DNA of 64,000 nucleotides from Blasia pusilla (taxonomy: Eukaryota > Marchantiophyta > Marchantiopsida > Blasiales), in the NCBI GenBank assembly GCA_050084515.1, contig CM114272.1, positions 18,228,001 through 18,292,000 of the forward strand, in the 5' to 3' direction. Each line of letters begins with the position of its first letter. The first letter of the stretch is position 1. The translations under genes and the position numbers were made by a program. Positions 10,345 through 21,224 of this stretch are shown one piece after another. A model generated the notes under the pieces. The model was not told the DNA's origin. It saw only the letters and a list, made by a program, of their open reading frames with translations, and made no database searches.

Positions 10345-12090
10345 AAGGAGCTCGAGGTGGTCTCTCATGTGGAGACCCTTGAAACCTCGGACCACTCCGG
10401 ATAAACCCTCCAGAGCTACTCTCAAGTTCACTACCTCGCCTCTCAAAATCCCGAAGGACACTGTGATGGCCCTCGTGCCCCTCTCACACGATCACTCTCA
10501 ATCTCGCAAGTAATCCCTCAATCACTAAAACTAAACATGCGGCACTCAATCTACACTCTCTCAATGAGTGGTGTGTTGTGTGGCAACAAGCGGCGCGGTT
10601 CGGAAAATCAACTGATCTATCGTCTCATCGACAAACCATCCTCAACTCTGGACATCCCACACAGGTCTATGTCCCCTAAACCCATACATCCTCGATGCTC
10701 TCAGCATCATGACGAAACCCAATATCCCAAATCACTTCCCAATACTCAGAAATCCCTCACACATGCAGGGTAAGATACGAGAATGGGTAACTTGACAACA
10801 ATGTTAATGTCACTCTTTGGCAACTCCAAATCTTGACCCCAACTCGGTCGTGAAGATAACTCTTCCAATCAGCAAGTCATACTCCTCTCGTACTGATGCT
10901 GCTCAAACCTCCTCAATGTGCGGTGTAGGTATAGTGGTCCGATGCGGCACTGGCGGCACGGAACGGCTACAAATGGCACGGCACTTGGGAATGGGGTGCG
11001 GCACTCGGCGGCATACCCTCCTCAATCAGAAATTCACACGCTTTGCTCCTTAGTAAAGGGGTGGCTCTGCGATTGAGATGGTGCGGTGTGGCCACAAGCG
11101 GCATGACGCGGAAATTGGCGGTGCGTCAGGCGTTAAGCGTCAAGCGTCACGACACTGTACTCGATCGTCCTCAAGCGGCTACCAATCACAACATAGCAAC
11201 ATGAAATGAAAACTCAAACACCATAATCCGAGGTCACTTGCCATCAGTGGTTGATGATAAAACTACGATAATCGTGGCAGCCAAAACAAAGTACGTGGTG
11301 GCGGCGCAAGTCAGAGAATCAACGATCGTTGTGGAAGACCCTCCACTATATAATGGCGGCAATCAAGGGTGGACAACAGTCGAACGCGGCTCTGAGCAGC
11401 GCTAGGCGGCCGTGGCAGCGGCCGACAATGGACGGTGGATAATTGACTGTTGATGGTGACGGTAGACCATTGACGGTGATGGTTGATCGTCGATAACATA
11501 CCTTTGACGGTGACTTTGACGGCGACGGCCGCTGTCGGCGCAGCGGCTGGTTTGGGGTTTGAACAATTTAACCCTAAAAATTGCCTAGCAATGGCAGATT
11601 TGCAAGATTGACCATAACTTTTTGCTCGCAACTCCAAATTGCATACCGTCTATTGCACAGCTTCACAATCTACGACGGCGTCAAAAAATATATTGAATTG
11701 GACATTCCAATAAAAACTAACAGGGATTGTCGTAAAGCCCAACATCTCTTTCTCCTACAGAAATTTTGGCAGTGCTTTCGCGCTAATTTCTCCCAACGAA
11801 AATGTAAAACCTATGAAAATAAAATCAGCAAGCTACATGGTGCTCCCAAGAGCACCAACATTGGGAAATTCGCCCCCATACTCAATCCCTATAAAAAATT
11901 AGGCAGCGCTTCCGTACGCCACTCTTCCACACCAAAAATCGGCGAAGGAAACATAAAAAATGAGCGACTCCGGCTCCGGTGAGAACTCCCATGAACCGCT
12001 GAACGGGGAATACGATCCCCAACCTGCAAAATCAGCAAGTGACCATCAAGCTCCCCCATTAAGCTCTCTCACTCATCTCGTCCTCTCTTT
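10345..12090 (-). other. A1 leader / non-coding 5' region
   Basis: No credible gene. The region near 10500-11100 is rich in CGGCAC/GCGGC repeats and aligns with the A2 leader (36290-36620). 11440-11530 has several TTGACGGTGA-like short repeats. Around 11680-11950 it carries a block (AATGTAAAACCTATGAAAAT, then CATGGTGCTCCCAA) also found at 37720-37800 in A2. Family A thus has an unusually long (about 1.7 kb) leader between LTR and Gag. Confidence 0.6.
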
Positions 12091-12597
12091 GTAAAATAAG
12101 ATCCAATCTCTCTCAACGCCATAGCTCTCAAATGTGTGCACTCTCACATGTCTCTCTCAATGTCAAACCAAATTCACTCTCCTAATGAGAGGCTTGGATT
12201 ACACACACAAGGCAAGCAAGACCATAGCTCCGTTGCCTCATGCCAAGAGGTTCAACAAAGAGAGAATGAGCTCCCAAGCTCTCTCTCTTGAGGTATACCC
12301 CCTTCCCTCTCCCAAGCTCTCTCCTCGGTAACCTATGCTCGCAGGTTACCTCCTTGGCTCTTGACGTGCTATAGCGGGTTACAAGATACTTACAAAAGTT
12401 GAAAGTCAACTCTACCAAAAATGGAAACTTACCCAAAATAGTAAGTTTCTCTATATGGCTCCAAATGAGCCGAAACGAAGGGGAAACCTGCTCTATTAGG
12501 TTTCTCAGGACCACAGCAGGTCATCCTTGACCTCCTGAGCTTTTCCTCCTCTACTTGCCAAGGCGCTCTACCAGATCTCTCCGATCTATCCTAAAAT
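12090..12597 (-). mobile_element. A1 5' LTR-type sequence
   Basis: Shares with the LTR at 28659-29314 the blocks AATAAGATCCAATCTCTCTC, CTCTCCTAATGAGAGG, TATATGGCTCCAAATGAGCC and the terminal GATCTATCCTAAAA. The opposite-end LTR block (CGTGCGCATACACATCGC) is absent here and replaced by leader-like sequence, so the LTR/leader boundary is uncertain. Confidence 0.65.
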
Positions 12598-12604
12598 GTC
12601 GTTA

Positions 12605-14190
12605 CATGGGGCTTTGAGCGATACTCCTCCACCATGATAATGAGGGTAGAGAGTATATGGTGGCTTATGCTAGTTGCTCAAACAACATTGTAGAGAAAAA
12701 CTATAGGTCATATGAGGGTGTGTGCTTGGCTATCATACTTTTCAGGTGTTACTTATCCTACAACCTTTTACTATCATTACTGATCATTAACTACTTAAGT
12801 GGTTGATGGAGTTTCACAAGCTTACAAGGAAGCTTGATAGATGGGCTCTATTGTTGCAAGAGTATGATTTTCAGGTGGTACATTGACGTGGAATGCTCAA
12901 CAAAGATGCAAATGGGTTGAGTTGTAACCCATACTTGAGTTGGTACGATGTGATTAGAGCTCTTTGACATAGAGAGAGTGATGAGGAAATGGTGCTTGGA
13001 TTGCACACCTTAGGTTATTGGCGTTTGTTGGTATGGAGAGCCCAAGTGTTGGGACTTCAAGGGCGAGGTCCAGTAGAGAATCCTTCGATCTAGAGAGCGG
13101 TGAGAAGGCGACATGTGGTGAAGACATCCACCAGGATGGAAGAAATTTGAAGTACCTACCTATTTGCAATTTCATGAGCACAATGGATGTAAGAGAATGA
13201 CATTGGTTCCTACAACAAATCAGAAAGTTCTAGTGGGAGATGACACATGTTTTACAAGTTTGGGGGGATGGTAGAGTACGCATAGTTCGTCATCCTTTGC
13301 AAATAATATGATTGGTGCAACATGCCCATGAGGATTTGGGGAACTTTGGAATGAAGTGAATGTACACCTTGCTCCATAAACAATATTGGTGGTGAGGTAT
13401 GTTGACTGACGTAAAACACTTTGTAACTTTGGATGGTGTATAATCGAGTTTGAGCATCGTCCAATGCTCTGACTCCATAGTTGCATCCACTACCAAACAT
13501 GGATTAAGGCTACATATGGAGTTTGGATTTTGCAAGGCCTTTCCTTTTGACGCAGTGCCATATATGTTGGTCATTATTGATCGAGCACTTTTGGAAGTGG
13601 ATAGATTTGGTTGCATTTCCTAATAAAGCAAGTGAGGGAGTAGCATATGCATTCTTAGATTGAGTGTTGAGTCATGATGGGGCTCTAGTTGAGATGTTGA
13701 CGAACCACATATAGAGTTTCCTAGGGAGTTTTAGGCCTTGTACAATCAATCGTTGATCAACCACCATACTACTTTGCAATATCATCCTAAGGTAGATGGA
13801 CTAACGAAGAGAGTTCTCCAAACGGTGAAGAGAGGTTTACCTAAGTATGGCTTGCATAGAGTTCATCTAGGATATTGCAAATTGGGACCTATAGTTTTTA
13901 TGGTTGACAATGGGATACAGATTCAGTAGGAAGACATCCTTAGTGTCTTTCTCAAATTATTTGTTACTTTATGGCCGAGAGCTTGATTTTTTGCTATTCG
14001 TCATGATGTTGGTGAGTATTGAATCTTGATGAACCAGATATATGGATGTGAGCATGTCCTCAAAGAGCTCAATTATTTTGGAGAATTATGCCCATGATAT
14101 TTTAGAACTTGGCCATTACGCAACTTTGGGATACCTTGAGGTATGCAACTTTTTATGGAGATGGTTATCAACCAAGGTTGCATGGAACAA
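12605..14190 (+). pseudogene. Decayed Ty3/gypsy RNase H-integrase fragment
   Basis: In three frames with many stops one can follow the RNase H end (EYMVAYASCSNN, then KLTRKLDRWALLLQEYDFQVVH), the linker, the integrase HHCC region near 13300-13450, the integrase core near 13500-13720 (the block WSLDF...HSRMLVMVEHF is still recognisable at the DNA level against A2/A3), and a C-terminal block near 14060-14150 (NLAITQLWDTLRYATF). It is the family-A type, but on the plus strand and far more decayed than A1-A3. It starts directly at the A1 LTR end. Confidence 0.75.
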
Positions 14191-14214
14191 ACTTGACATA
14201 AAAGTGTGCAGGCT

Positions 14215-14625
14215 AGGAGTCCTTATGTAGCTAGCACGCGCATGAGCCCGCATTGAGCCTGCACTTGGCTTGCATCGAGCTCATTTGGCTTGCACCGGCC
14301 CGTAATAAGCTCGCTTAGTCCCATAGAGGGCCCACAAAGGATGGGTGTCAGGGCCCGCACTTGGCCTGCGTGGACCTTGAGCCATCCCCCACTAGCCAGT
14401 ACGTGCTATGTGTGGACCTACCGCGGGCCGATGCAGGCTTGGTGTGGTTCTCAGTGGGCTTGATGCGAGCTTGGTGTGGTTCTCAGTGGGCTTGGTGCGG
14501 GCAACCAAACGGATGGTAAGACTGGGAAGGGGTGGTCAAGATCGGATCTACATTGCAGACAGGGCACCCGCGGGTGTGGGCTACGGGAACCTAGGCCCGC
14601 ACAGATATTTCTATCCCTAGGATGG
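14215..14625. repeat. GC-rich repetitive block, possibly a non-autonomous hAT-like element
   Basis: The block is full of GGCTTGC/GGGCCCGC-like short repeats, includes a ~32-bp tandem duplication (GGTGTGGTTCTCAGTGGGCT occurs twice around 14440-14500), and ends CACCCGCGGGTGTGGGC...ATTTCTATCCCTAG. Ends of the TAGGGATAG type with internal GGGTxCGGG subterminal repeats occur in some plant hAT elements, but I find no convincing left terminus or 8-bp duplication, so this is only a suggestion. Confidence 0.35.
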
Positions 14626-15160
14626 ACATAACTCCACGGATATGGAATTTTCCAAAAACATGTACTTTGCCCTTGTGCAACCTTGTTATCGACCGATGAT
14701 CCAAAGGTTTCATCAAAAAGATTATTTCGACTTGTAGCAAAGGACACCTATGAGTTTGGATGTGACAACAAGGCGCACCATCTTGAGGGTACGTGAGGTA
14801 TATATTCTTATTTTTTGTTCTCTTACTTCGCATTCGTTCATCAATGACCTACTAGAGTCAACCTCCAATCTCTATCAAAGCATCACAAGGGAATTCGCTG
14901 TCCCACTTTAAAAGACGTGACATGATGGAACCAACTGCGGAACTAATGCTAGGCAAGAAACGCATGTGTCTTGTGATTGGACTTAGGTGAAAAAGGGGCA
15001 TAGCTACTCACGGGGAAAAAGGCAAGACATGAAAGGTTTATGACTTGGAGCCAAGCAGGAAGTCAAGGGTGAAAAACAAGGAAGATGTGAGTAGTCATGA
15101 AACGCAAAGGGCAGCCAGACAACCATAAGATACTAAATGGGGAGTCAAAATGGGTACGCT

Positions 15161-15597
15161 AGCTTAAGGTCAGAAGTGATGACTACTTAAATGCCATTCA
15201 GAGGATCTCAAACCATGCTTGAGTTGAGGGCCAAAATCAAGGGCCCGAGGGGGACAATGGGGAAGGTGGGATTCCCTGGGAGAACCCGAGAAGTACCTAT
15301 AGGGGAGGGATACTCTCCCTCTCAACCCGCTCAAGTCCTTGAAGTAGAAACTAACCGTGATGTTTGTTTAGCCATATTTCAAGTTTGAGGTAGGGGATGT
15401 GCACACCTAAATGAATTAACTGACATGCTTCAATATAAGCGAGCGACTTGGGGAGATTGGTCAAGCCTTGACCAATCTCCCCAAGTTGCTCGCCTATCTT
15501 TGGTGGCTTCTCAACTACCTACGGAATGCACAACATGTTGAGTCTTTGGGACTCAATCTAAGTCTTCTGCTTGCAAAGCTTAAGGTCAGAAGTGATG
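15161..15597 (+). repeat. Pair of 21-bp direct repeats 395 bp apart
   Basis: AGCTTAAGGTCAGAAGTGAT plus G occurs identically at 15161-15181 and 15577-15597. The enclosed 395 bp contains the palindrome at 15439-15493. This could mark an insertion or a local duplication; it is longer than any usual target-site duplication. Confidence 0.85.
15439..15493. repeat. Near-perfect 55-bp palindrome
   Basis: Arms 15439-15465 and 15467-15493 (27 bp each) are reverse complements with one mismatch, separated by a single base. The centre reads GGTCAAGCCTTGACC. It would extrude as a tight hairpin. No transposon terminus is evident. Confidence 0.92.
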
Positions 15598-16440
15598 CAA
15601 GGCAAAGCTAGGTGAAGTAGAGGTCGGAGTCTACGACAAGCACGCCAACTAAATCCATCCAGTATAGTGCTCAAAGGATCATTTTACTTGATTCTCTTCT
15701 ACACCTCCTTCCAACATGTGAAGCCCCTATAGATACTAGAAAATCCTTATTGGTATCTAAGGCCAATATCTCCAATCTTTCTCAAAATTGGAGAACAAAA
15801 AATCTCATGATCCAAGACAACACTATCTACATCAAACCAAAAAAAATGATGCAACAATTTTTGAGTTCCTATCTTACAAAATTGAGCGAACTGAACATGA
15901 AAGTTGGTCATGCGTATCTATACCTCTCATGAACTCTTGGTACTCCTAGAGCATAGAACTAGTCGAGATGGCGACATATCCTTCTACCTCAATCCCATCT
16001 CATTACAAGTTGAACAAGTTGAACAAGTTGGCAATGAAGAATCTTTAGGAAGATAACCATATGATAATCCATCCAAAGGCAAGTAGCAATATGGTACTCC
16101 ACGGGCCTATGCTAATGCAACTCCACCCGTTTAGTTATGTAGGGTTTCACTGACAAGGTAGGGGATCACCCCAACCACTTCATGCAAATTAGAATCCCCA
16201 TATGGTCTAAAAAAATGAGCATTGCTAAAAGACTTATCCATTGTGGTTAGATGATTAATGAGTTTTATCACAAACTCTAACATTATTTTAAAATATCAAT
16301 TAGAAATTAATATTATAACAGGATTTTAATAGCAATTAGTAAGAGGTAACTTTCCCATTTTCCCACATTTCATATATATACATGGAATTTTTACTAGTGA
16401 GATGGTTCATAACATGGAAACTCAAATCATTGCATTTATG

Positions 16441-17560
16441 GGGATTACGTTTATTGGGCGTACCGTTTTTATGAAAGGGTGGGGGGGCAATGTCGGGGGA
16501 GAACCGGGGTTACGTGTTGAGCTGGCCTGCAGAAATTGAGAATTTCCGATTCAGTTTATCACTTACCGGCCAAAAACTGAGGGTTCAGGGAGAGTGTTCT
16601 TTGTACTCGTATCTGTTTAGCCGGCTGGAATGACGAAAACTTCAAAATTTTCCGCTCGGTTTTGTAGAGACCGAAAATGTACTGTATGTCACGAACAAAC
16701 TTTCCGGACCCTTGGGGGGGTGGGGGAACTGAGGTATTAATCGGAGGAATCAGTTCAGTCGATTTTTGTTTGAACCTGCCCATATATTCATTACGCTATC
16801 ATTGGCTTTAAGAGGAAGATGCGATGGTCGATACTTTCGTTGGGAGTGAGAATGTACTTGTTTGAAACTGGCCCATATATTCACTACGCTATCACTAGCA
16901 TTATTTTCGTTGGGAGGAAGAATGTACTATCAGCAACATTCACAGTTATTAAAGCATTAGCATGTACATTGACAGTAATTAAAGCGTTAGTATGTATGAT
17001 TGCTTGTGCAATCATGCATACATTAACGCCTAATGTTTAGCTCCACTGATTCGCGCTTTTGTTAATATACACATTATTAGCAAAGCATTTTAATGGTAGT
17101 TGTGAGCACTCACAACTGCGACACTGTGGAAGAGTTTGTGCGGCTCAAGCAACATCCTCACCCGATAGAGAGGCGTTCTTCGGACCTTTTAGCTCGAATC
17201 AGACCTAAAGAGACAAGTACGAGATCTGGCAAAGACAATTGCTGCTCTGAATCTTTCCAGAGCAGCCGAACGGAAAATGGAGTTGCAACCCTTGATGAGA
17301 GTTCGCGATAGAATATGAATGTTTTCTCAATTTACTGGCCAATTCAAATTGACTACCCTCCCCCAATGAAACTCACACATACTAATAGTACGTTTTAACG
17401 ACTGTCAATGTAGCATACATTTAAAGGGTTCTGTATACATTCTGAACATGTGCGAAGAATGCAGATCTAGTTCAACTGAAGGTGTACGATGAAGGTGTTA
17501 CACAAAAACCAATGTGAGATGTGTGAAAACCAGAGAGAGCCTTCAACTCTAATATGTGAG
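16441..17560. other. Intergenic region with local duplications; no gene recognised
   Basis: Near-duplicate segments occur at about 16768-16860 and 16860-16930 (CCCATATATTCA(T/C)TACGCTATCA and GTTGGGAG...GAATGTACT in both). About 16945-17000 holds a 36-bp tandem duplication (CAGT(T/A)ATTAAAGC). 16985-17028 is an imperfect inverted repeat with a 4-base loop. Two open frames (16783-16559 minus, 74 codons; 17093-17311 plus, 72 codons) have no recognisable motifs and I do not call them genes. Confidence 0.5.
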
Positions 17561-17872
17561 AGGCGAAGGGTGCGTATCCGATGAAACTGAGACTTAGACA
17601 AGAACGAATGTTTTATTGCAAAAATTAGGCTGTGCTGCCTTACACAATCGCATTCCCCGATTGCCTTCGGAAAGCAAACCTCACCACAACACTCTTCTCG
17701 TTCAACTAAAAATCATAAAAATTCTCGCGCATCTCGACAGACTAAAATATACTAGAATCCCAAATACTAGAACTCCAAGTATACAATGGCCAATCAAAGA
17801 CCGCTAGAAGCATTCCTGGTGTACAACCCAGAAAGTCAGAATTCATTGTGTCGACGGATTCAGTTTCCGCCC

Positions 17873-18882
17873 TCATACAGTTGGGATGTGGACGATGAAC
17901 ATGGCGCACTGCACTTGCCTCTTGTTGTCGAATCCCAAGCATCTGATGTAGCACTTATGACCGTACGCCTTCTTGCACTCTTCGATCTCCCTCAGCACGG
18001 AGGCGGAGTCAGTGCTTCCGAACATTGGCAACTTCCACATGGTCCAGTAGCGACCGTCATAGTATCCGGGCATGGTGCAGTTATCGCGGGAGATTGTTCC
18101 CTGGACGTCGAACTCGATGCAGGGCACCCATCCGCTCCTCAGGATGTAGTCGATCTGCTTGGCGAGAGCGTCGGAGCTCAACGGGGGCAAGTAGGAGAGG
18201 GTCTCGAACCTGGGGTTGTTGTATGGCTCCCACACCTGCTCATTAACCAGGGTACGGTGAAGTGAGAACACTACACAGAGTACTATCCAGACTGAATGCA
18301 GAGCACGAGTACCATCCACCTCGACGACTCTGAGCATTTACGGAGTTAAACCGAGCTAGGGAGTTATCAGATGCAAATAGCGCCACGCGACCAGAACATC
18401 TAGATGCTCATTGCGTGCAGGTGCAGTTCGCGACCACTAAGACTTCGACTACAACTGTAAAACTGCATCGGTAGCATGAGAGGCGTATTCAGATGCATTC
18501 AAAGTCAGTGGTAAGCCTACGACTGCAACTGTACCGCTGAATCGGCAGCGTGACATGCGTGCTGGAAGTATGCAACGTCGGGTCGTAACACCCAGACAAC
18601 TACATCGCCAGCATGGCGCGCGCGTTCAGAAGTACACTAGCCGGTGCCAGTAGAATTCATGGAGAAACTAAAGAATGGTCCGAGAGAGCGGTGCCTGACC
18701 TGCATGCACGAGACGCGGCTTCCGTTGGTGGCGGTCTTTGATTGCCACTCGCTCTTGCCTCCGAAGACGGCAGCCTTGAGTCCGGCCTGAACTGAAGTCA
18801 CCTTGCTGGAGGAGGTGGTGCTGGAAGCAGCGATGGCTGCGACCGGTGTCACCAAGGCAGAGGAAGCAACCACTGAAGCCAT
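17873..18882 (-). CDS. RBCS: RuBisCO small subunit precursor (chloroplast-targeted), one intron
   Basis: Exon 1 is 18882-18700 (61 codons) and exon 2 is 18235-17873 (120 codons plus TGA), separated by a 464-bp GT-AG intron (18699-18236; donor CAG|GTCAGG, acceptor GAGCAG|GTG). The intron falls between mature residues 2 and 3 (MQ|VW), a conserved land-plant RBCS intron site. The precursor is 181 residues. The first ~59 form a Ser/Ala/Thr-rich transit peptide ending RVSC; the mature protein (MQVWEPYNN...) is 122 residues, normal for the family. Diagnostic blocks: [37 protein letters not shown] and [10 protein letters not shown]. It would assemble with plastid-encoded RbcL into hexadecameric RuBisCO for CO2 fixation in the stroma. 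The start is the Met opening the transit peptide; an upstream in-frame Met at 18975 would add 31 residues and lies only a few bases from the TATA box, so it is unlikely. No defect is seen. Confidence 0.97.
18236..18699 (-). other. RBCS intron
   Basis: GT-AG intron of 464 bp. It contains an imperfect ~40-bp direct repeat: GACTTCGACTACAACTGTAA at about 18438 and CCTACGACTGCAACTGTACC at about 18516, each followed by a CATCGGTAGC/AATCGGCAGC block. Confidence 0.9.
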
Positions 18883-18980
18883 TTCGTATCCGACGCAACT
18901 GCGAAGATGCTGAGCTCTTTCAAAGAGAAGCGGAGAGTGAGAGACCGAGTGCTGTGTGCTATGCTGCGCTCGCACAGGAC

Positions 18981-18988
18981 ATATATAG
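18981..18988 (-). promoter_or_regulatory. RBCS TATA box
   Basis: TATATAT on the minus strand about 100 bases upstream of the ATG at 18882, leaving a plausible leader of about 65-75 bases. Confidence 0.75.
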
Positions 18989-19041
18989 GAAGTCCGAAAA
19001 ACAGCAGACGGCGGAGAGCCGCAGGACGATGCTGGAAATTC

Positions 19042-19047
19042 TTATCC
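19042..19047 (-). promoter_or_regulatory. I-box (GATAAG) of the RBCS promoter
   Basis: The minus strand reads GGGGATAAGAAT about 55 bases upstream of the TATA box. GATAAG I-boxes are standard light-response elements of plant RBCS promoters. A second GATAA core lies at 19102-19106. Confidence 0.6.
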
Positions 19048-19264
19048 CCTTCGCGACGACTCTGGACCATTAGAAAGCGCTAACGGCTCATGATCTACGA
19101 ATTATCTGTCACAGGTGACTTTCCCGCAAGTGTTTTAGCGATACATGATCGATTTTGTCCAAAGATGGGAGGACACCTCGCTGGATCAGCCTCCTTCACC
19201 CGTCTCCGGAAGGAAGAATCCTGCGGCCCTCGCTCGCATAACATAATAACGACATCACCTCACC

Positions 19265-19640
19265 CTTCCGAGCGTTCGAAATCGTCACCGGCCAAGCCGG
19301 TGCAAGTGTGGAGCGTCCCAGGGCCGGAAACCTCGCGGACGCTTCGGAAACATGACCGTCCAAGACGGTCCGACTCCGCAGGGCACCGGGAGATGCAGAC
19401 CCTGCTTGGAATCATCCCGGCGTCCGAGCTTTCCGAGCTTTCCACCGGACAAGCCGGTCGACACTGCAGCCCTGGCCGATGATCACCACTCCTTGCGAGG
19501 GTCTGGAAATCACGACCGGACAAGCCGGTCTGACTCCGGAGGTTACCGGGCAGGAGCACGATCACCGGGGCCTCCTTGCGAGCGTTACGAAATCGGGACT
19601 GGCCAAGCCGGTCCAAGTCTGCAAGCTACCACACGTGGGA
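19265..19640. repeat. Five imperfect ~80-bp tandem units with an ACCGG...CCGGT hairpin, upstream of RBCS
   Basis: A unit with GCGAGCGTT(A)CGAAATC followed by the inverted motif ACCGGCCAAGCCGGT (variants) recurs at about 19290, 19365, 19450, 19525 and 19600. The second unit carries compensated changes (ACCGTCCAAGACGGT), so its stem is preserved. The array is GC-rich and sits 380-750 bases upstream of the RBCS ATG. Overlapping open frames on both strands (119 and 186 codons) are a by-product of the repeat. Confidence 0.8.
19632..19637. promoter_or_regulatory. CACGTG core (possible distal G-box)
   Basis: A perfect CACGTG about 750 bases upstream of the RBCS start, at the distal edge of the ~80-bp repeat array. 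G-boxes commonly pair with I-boxes in RBCS promoters, but this one is distant, so function is uncertain. Confidence 0.35.
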
Positions 19641-20088
19641 TCCTGGCGATAAGCCCTCGGGTTAGCCCAAGGGGCCCCCCAGTTTGGAGGAGAGTTCATT
19701 TTAGGGAGATTTTGTCGACCCGAGGATTCAATCCTCCGGTTGGCCTTACCTTTATCCAATGGGAGTTACGAGGGGGATTCCCTTTATCCAAACTGTTTTG
19801 TCTACAGGCTGGAATTAAATCGAGGGATCTGGTTTCGCGTTTGAATCTAGATTTTATTTCATTGGTTGCTTTTCGTGTGGATTATTTGAGGAGGCTTCCT
19901 CTCATTCCATAATTTCTTAATGATATAAAATGTCATGTTGAAGAATTATAGGATTTTTAATAAAGTATGTCCTAAGAATAATGTTAACAAAAAATTTCTT
20001 TTCCTAATAATTTAATTACCTTGAATCCGACATGCCGTCAGCAATAGAAGGGGTCTCCGAATGACGGGTACAAAGAACTTGGCAAGGT
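19641..20088. other. No recognisable feature
   Basis: A GC-richer part (to about 19910) is followed by AT-rich sequence. No motif or repeat was recognised. Confidence 0.4.
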
Positions 20089-20361
20089 TTAGGCTTCTTC
20101 ATTTTCTTCTTCGGTGATGTGTATATCAAATGCCCTCATCATCACCATATTTGCAGTCATTTTCCTCTTCCTCTTAATCACATTTATGATAAACTTATGA
20201 AAGGCATGTTTAGCTATCCCCAAGACTTGCCTCAAAGAGAATTCTATTTTTGCATCTAAAATCCTCTCCTCAAGAATCTTCTTCAAATTTATGCTTGTCT
20301 CAAAATCAAATTGTAGTTTATACATAGAAGTCTTATCCTTGGTATTTTGAGGAGATCCCAT
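20089..20361 (-). pseudogene. Family-B gag/pre-protease fragment
   Basis: Ninety codons align with the segment at 46430-46620 of the complete family-B element: YKLQFDFETSINLKKILEER, then FSLRQVLGIAKHAFHKFI and VIKRKRKMTANMVMMRA. It keeps Gln and Lys codons where the complete element has TAG (46442) and TAA. It is an isolated fragment without LTR. Confidence 0.75.
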
Positions 20362-20399
20362 TTCTTTCTCCTACATTCCAACTTCTTTCACGTGAGTCC

Positions 20400-20735
20400 A
20401 TCATAGACTTAGACGTAGACTTCTTCTCTTCCTGGTTGCAGCTCTAGTTGCCCATACTTCGACTCTACAACGTTATTCGAGCGCCTAGCATAATCTACCA
20501 CGAACTCTATACCCTCATCGTCACGTTGGATGAGCACTACTCCAAACACCTACATACTCCAACCTAATTGCATCAGGAAAGGACACCCCTTGATATATCT
20601 CCTCAATATAGGTGCGGACGTCAACTTGTCCTTTAGCAGCTAGAATGCTCTCTATCGTGCGCATACACATCGCTACACAACACACATCGCTGTCGACAAA
20701 CATACACACAAACACGCACGATCCCATGCTAACTC
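20400..20735 (-). pseudogene. Family-A RNase H fragment joined to LTR start
   Basis: 20510-20650 matches the RNase H region of A2 (31040-31190) in minus orientation (GGTCTCCTCAATATGGG-type block). 20655-20735 is the family-A LTR start (CGTGCGCATACACATCGCTA, then GATCCCATGCTAACTC). No usable frame remains. Confidence 0.6.
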
Positions 20736-21224
20736 CTCAACCAGGATGCAGATGGTTTGAGTTGCAATCCATGCCCGAGTCAGCAAGATGCGACTAGAGC
20801 TCGTTGGCATGGTGAGAGTAATGAGGAGTTTGTGCCAAGATGGCATGCGTCAGCCTATTTGGGCTTGTTGGCTATGAAGAGCCAGATTGCAGAGACTTTG
20901 ATGGCGAGGTTTCATGGAGAGTCCTTAGATCCAGAGGCCGGTGGAGAGACGATAGGTGGCCAAGACATTCACGACGATGGAGTGGGCTTGGAGTACCTGC
21001 ATATTGACAACGTCTTAAGCACAGTGAGTGCTAGAGAGCGGAATAGGATCCTACAGCGAGCCTGACGGTTTCGGTTGGAGAGGACACATGTGTTGCGAGT
21101 TTGGGAGGATGGTAGAGTCACATTTGGTACGTCATGCCCACGAGGAGTTGGGTCATTTTGGAGTGAAGCGGACGTAAAGCTTGCTTCTGATTTAGTATTG
21201 GTGGCGAGGCATGCACACTGACGT
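20736..21224 (+). pseudogene. Family-A RNase H/integrase linker fragment, interrupted by a family-B solo LTR
   Basis: The plus strand encodes DADGLSCNPCPSQQDATRAR, LARWHGESNEEFVPRWHASA-like linker sequence, LMARFHGESLDPEAGGE and RERNRILQRA, all homologous to the minus-strand region 30780-30929 of A2, then the LRVWEDGRV block preceding the integrase zinc domain. The integrase frame runs up to GACGT (21220-21224), is cut by the solo LTR, and resumes at 22507. Confidence 0.78.

Larger units (their letters stand above)
7510..12597 (-). mobile_element. Family-A Ty3/gypsy copy A1, truncated in the methyltransferase
   Basis: Read on the minus strand: LTR (12597 to about 12090), a long leader (12090-10345), Gag, zinc knuckle, protease, and the start of the methyltransferase domain, where it is cut by CACTA sequence at about 7510. 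RT, RNase H and integrase are missing. The gag-to-methyltransferase region is one reading frame with seven stop codons and no frameshift. Family A is the dominant repeat of the window. Confidence 0.87.
14626..16440. other. No recognisable gene
   Basis: Only short open frames without recognisable motifs. Structures of note are the 21-bp direct repeats at 15161 and 15577 and the palindrome at 15439-15493. Confidence 0.5.

Noticed and set aside
19260-19912. Genes of 119 and 186 codons upstream of RBCS
   Set aside because: Both arise from the ~80-bp tandem units read in different frames; no independent protein features.
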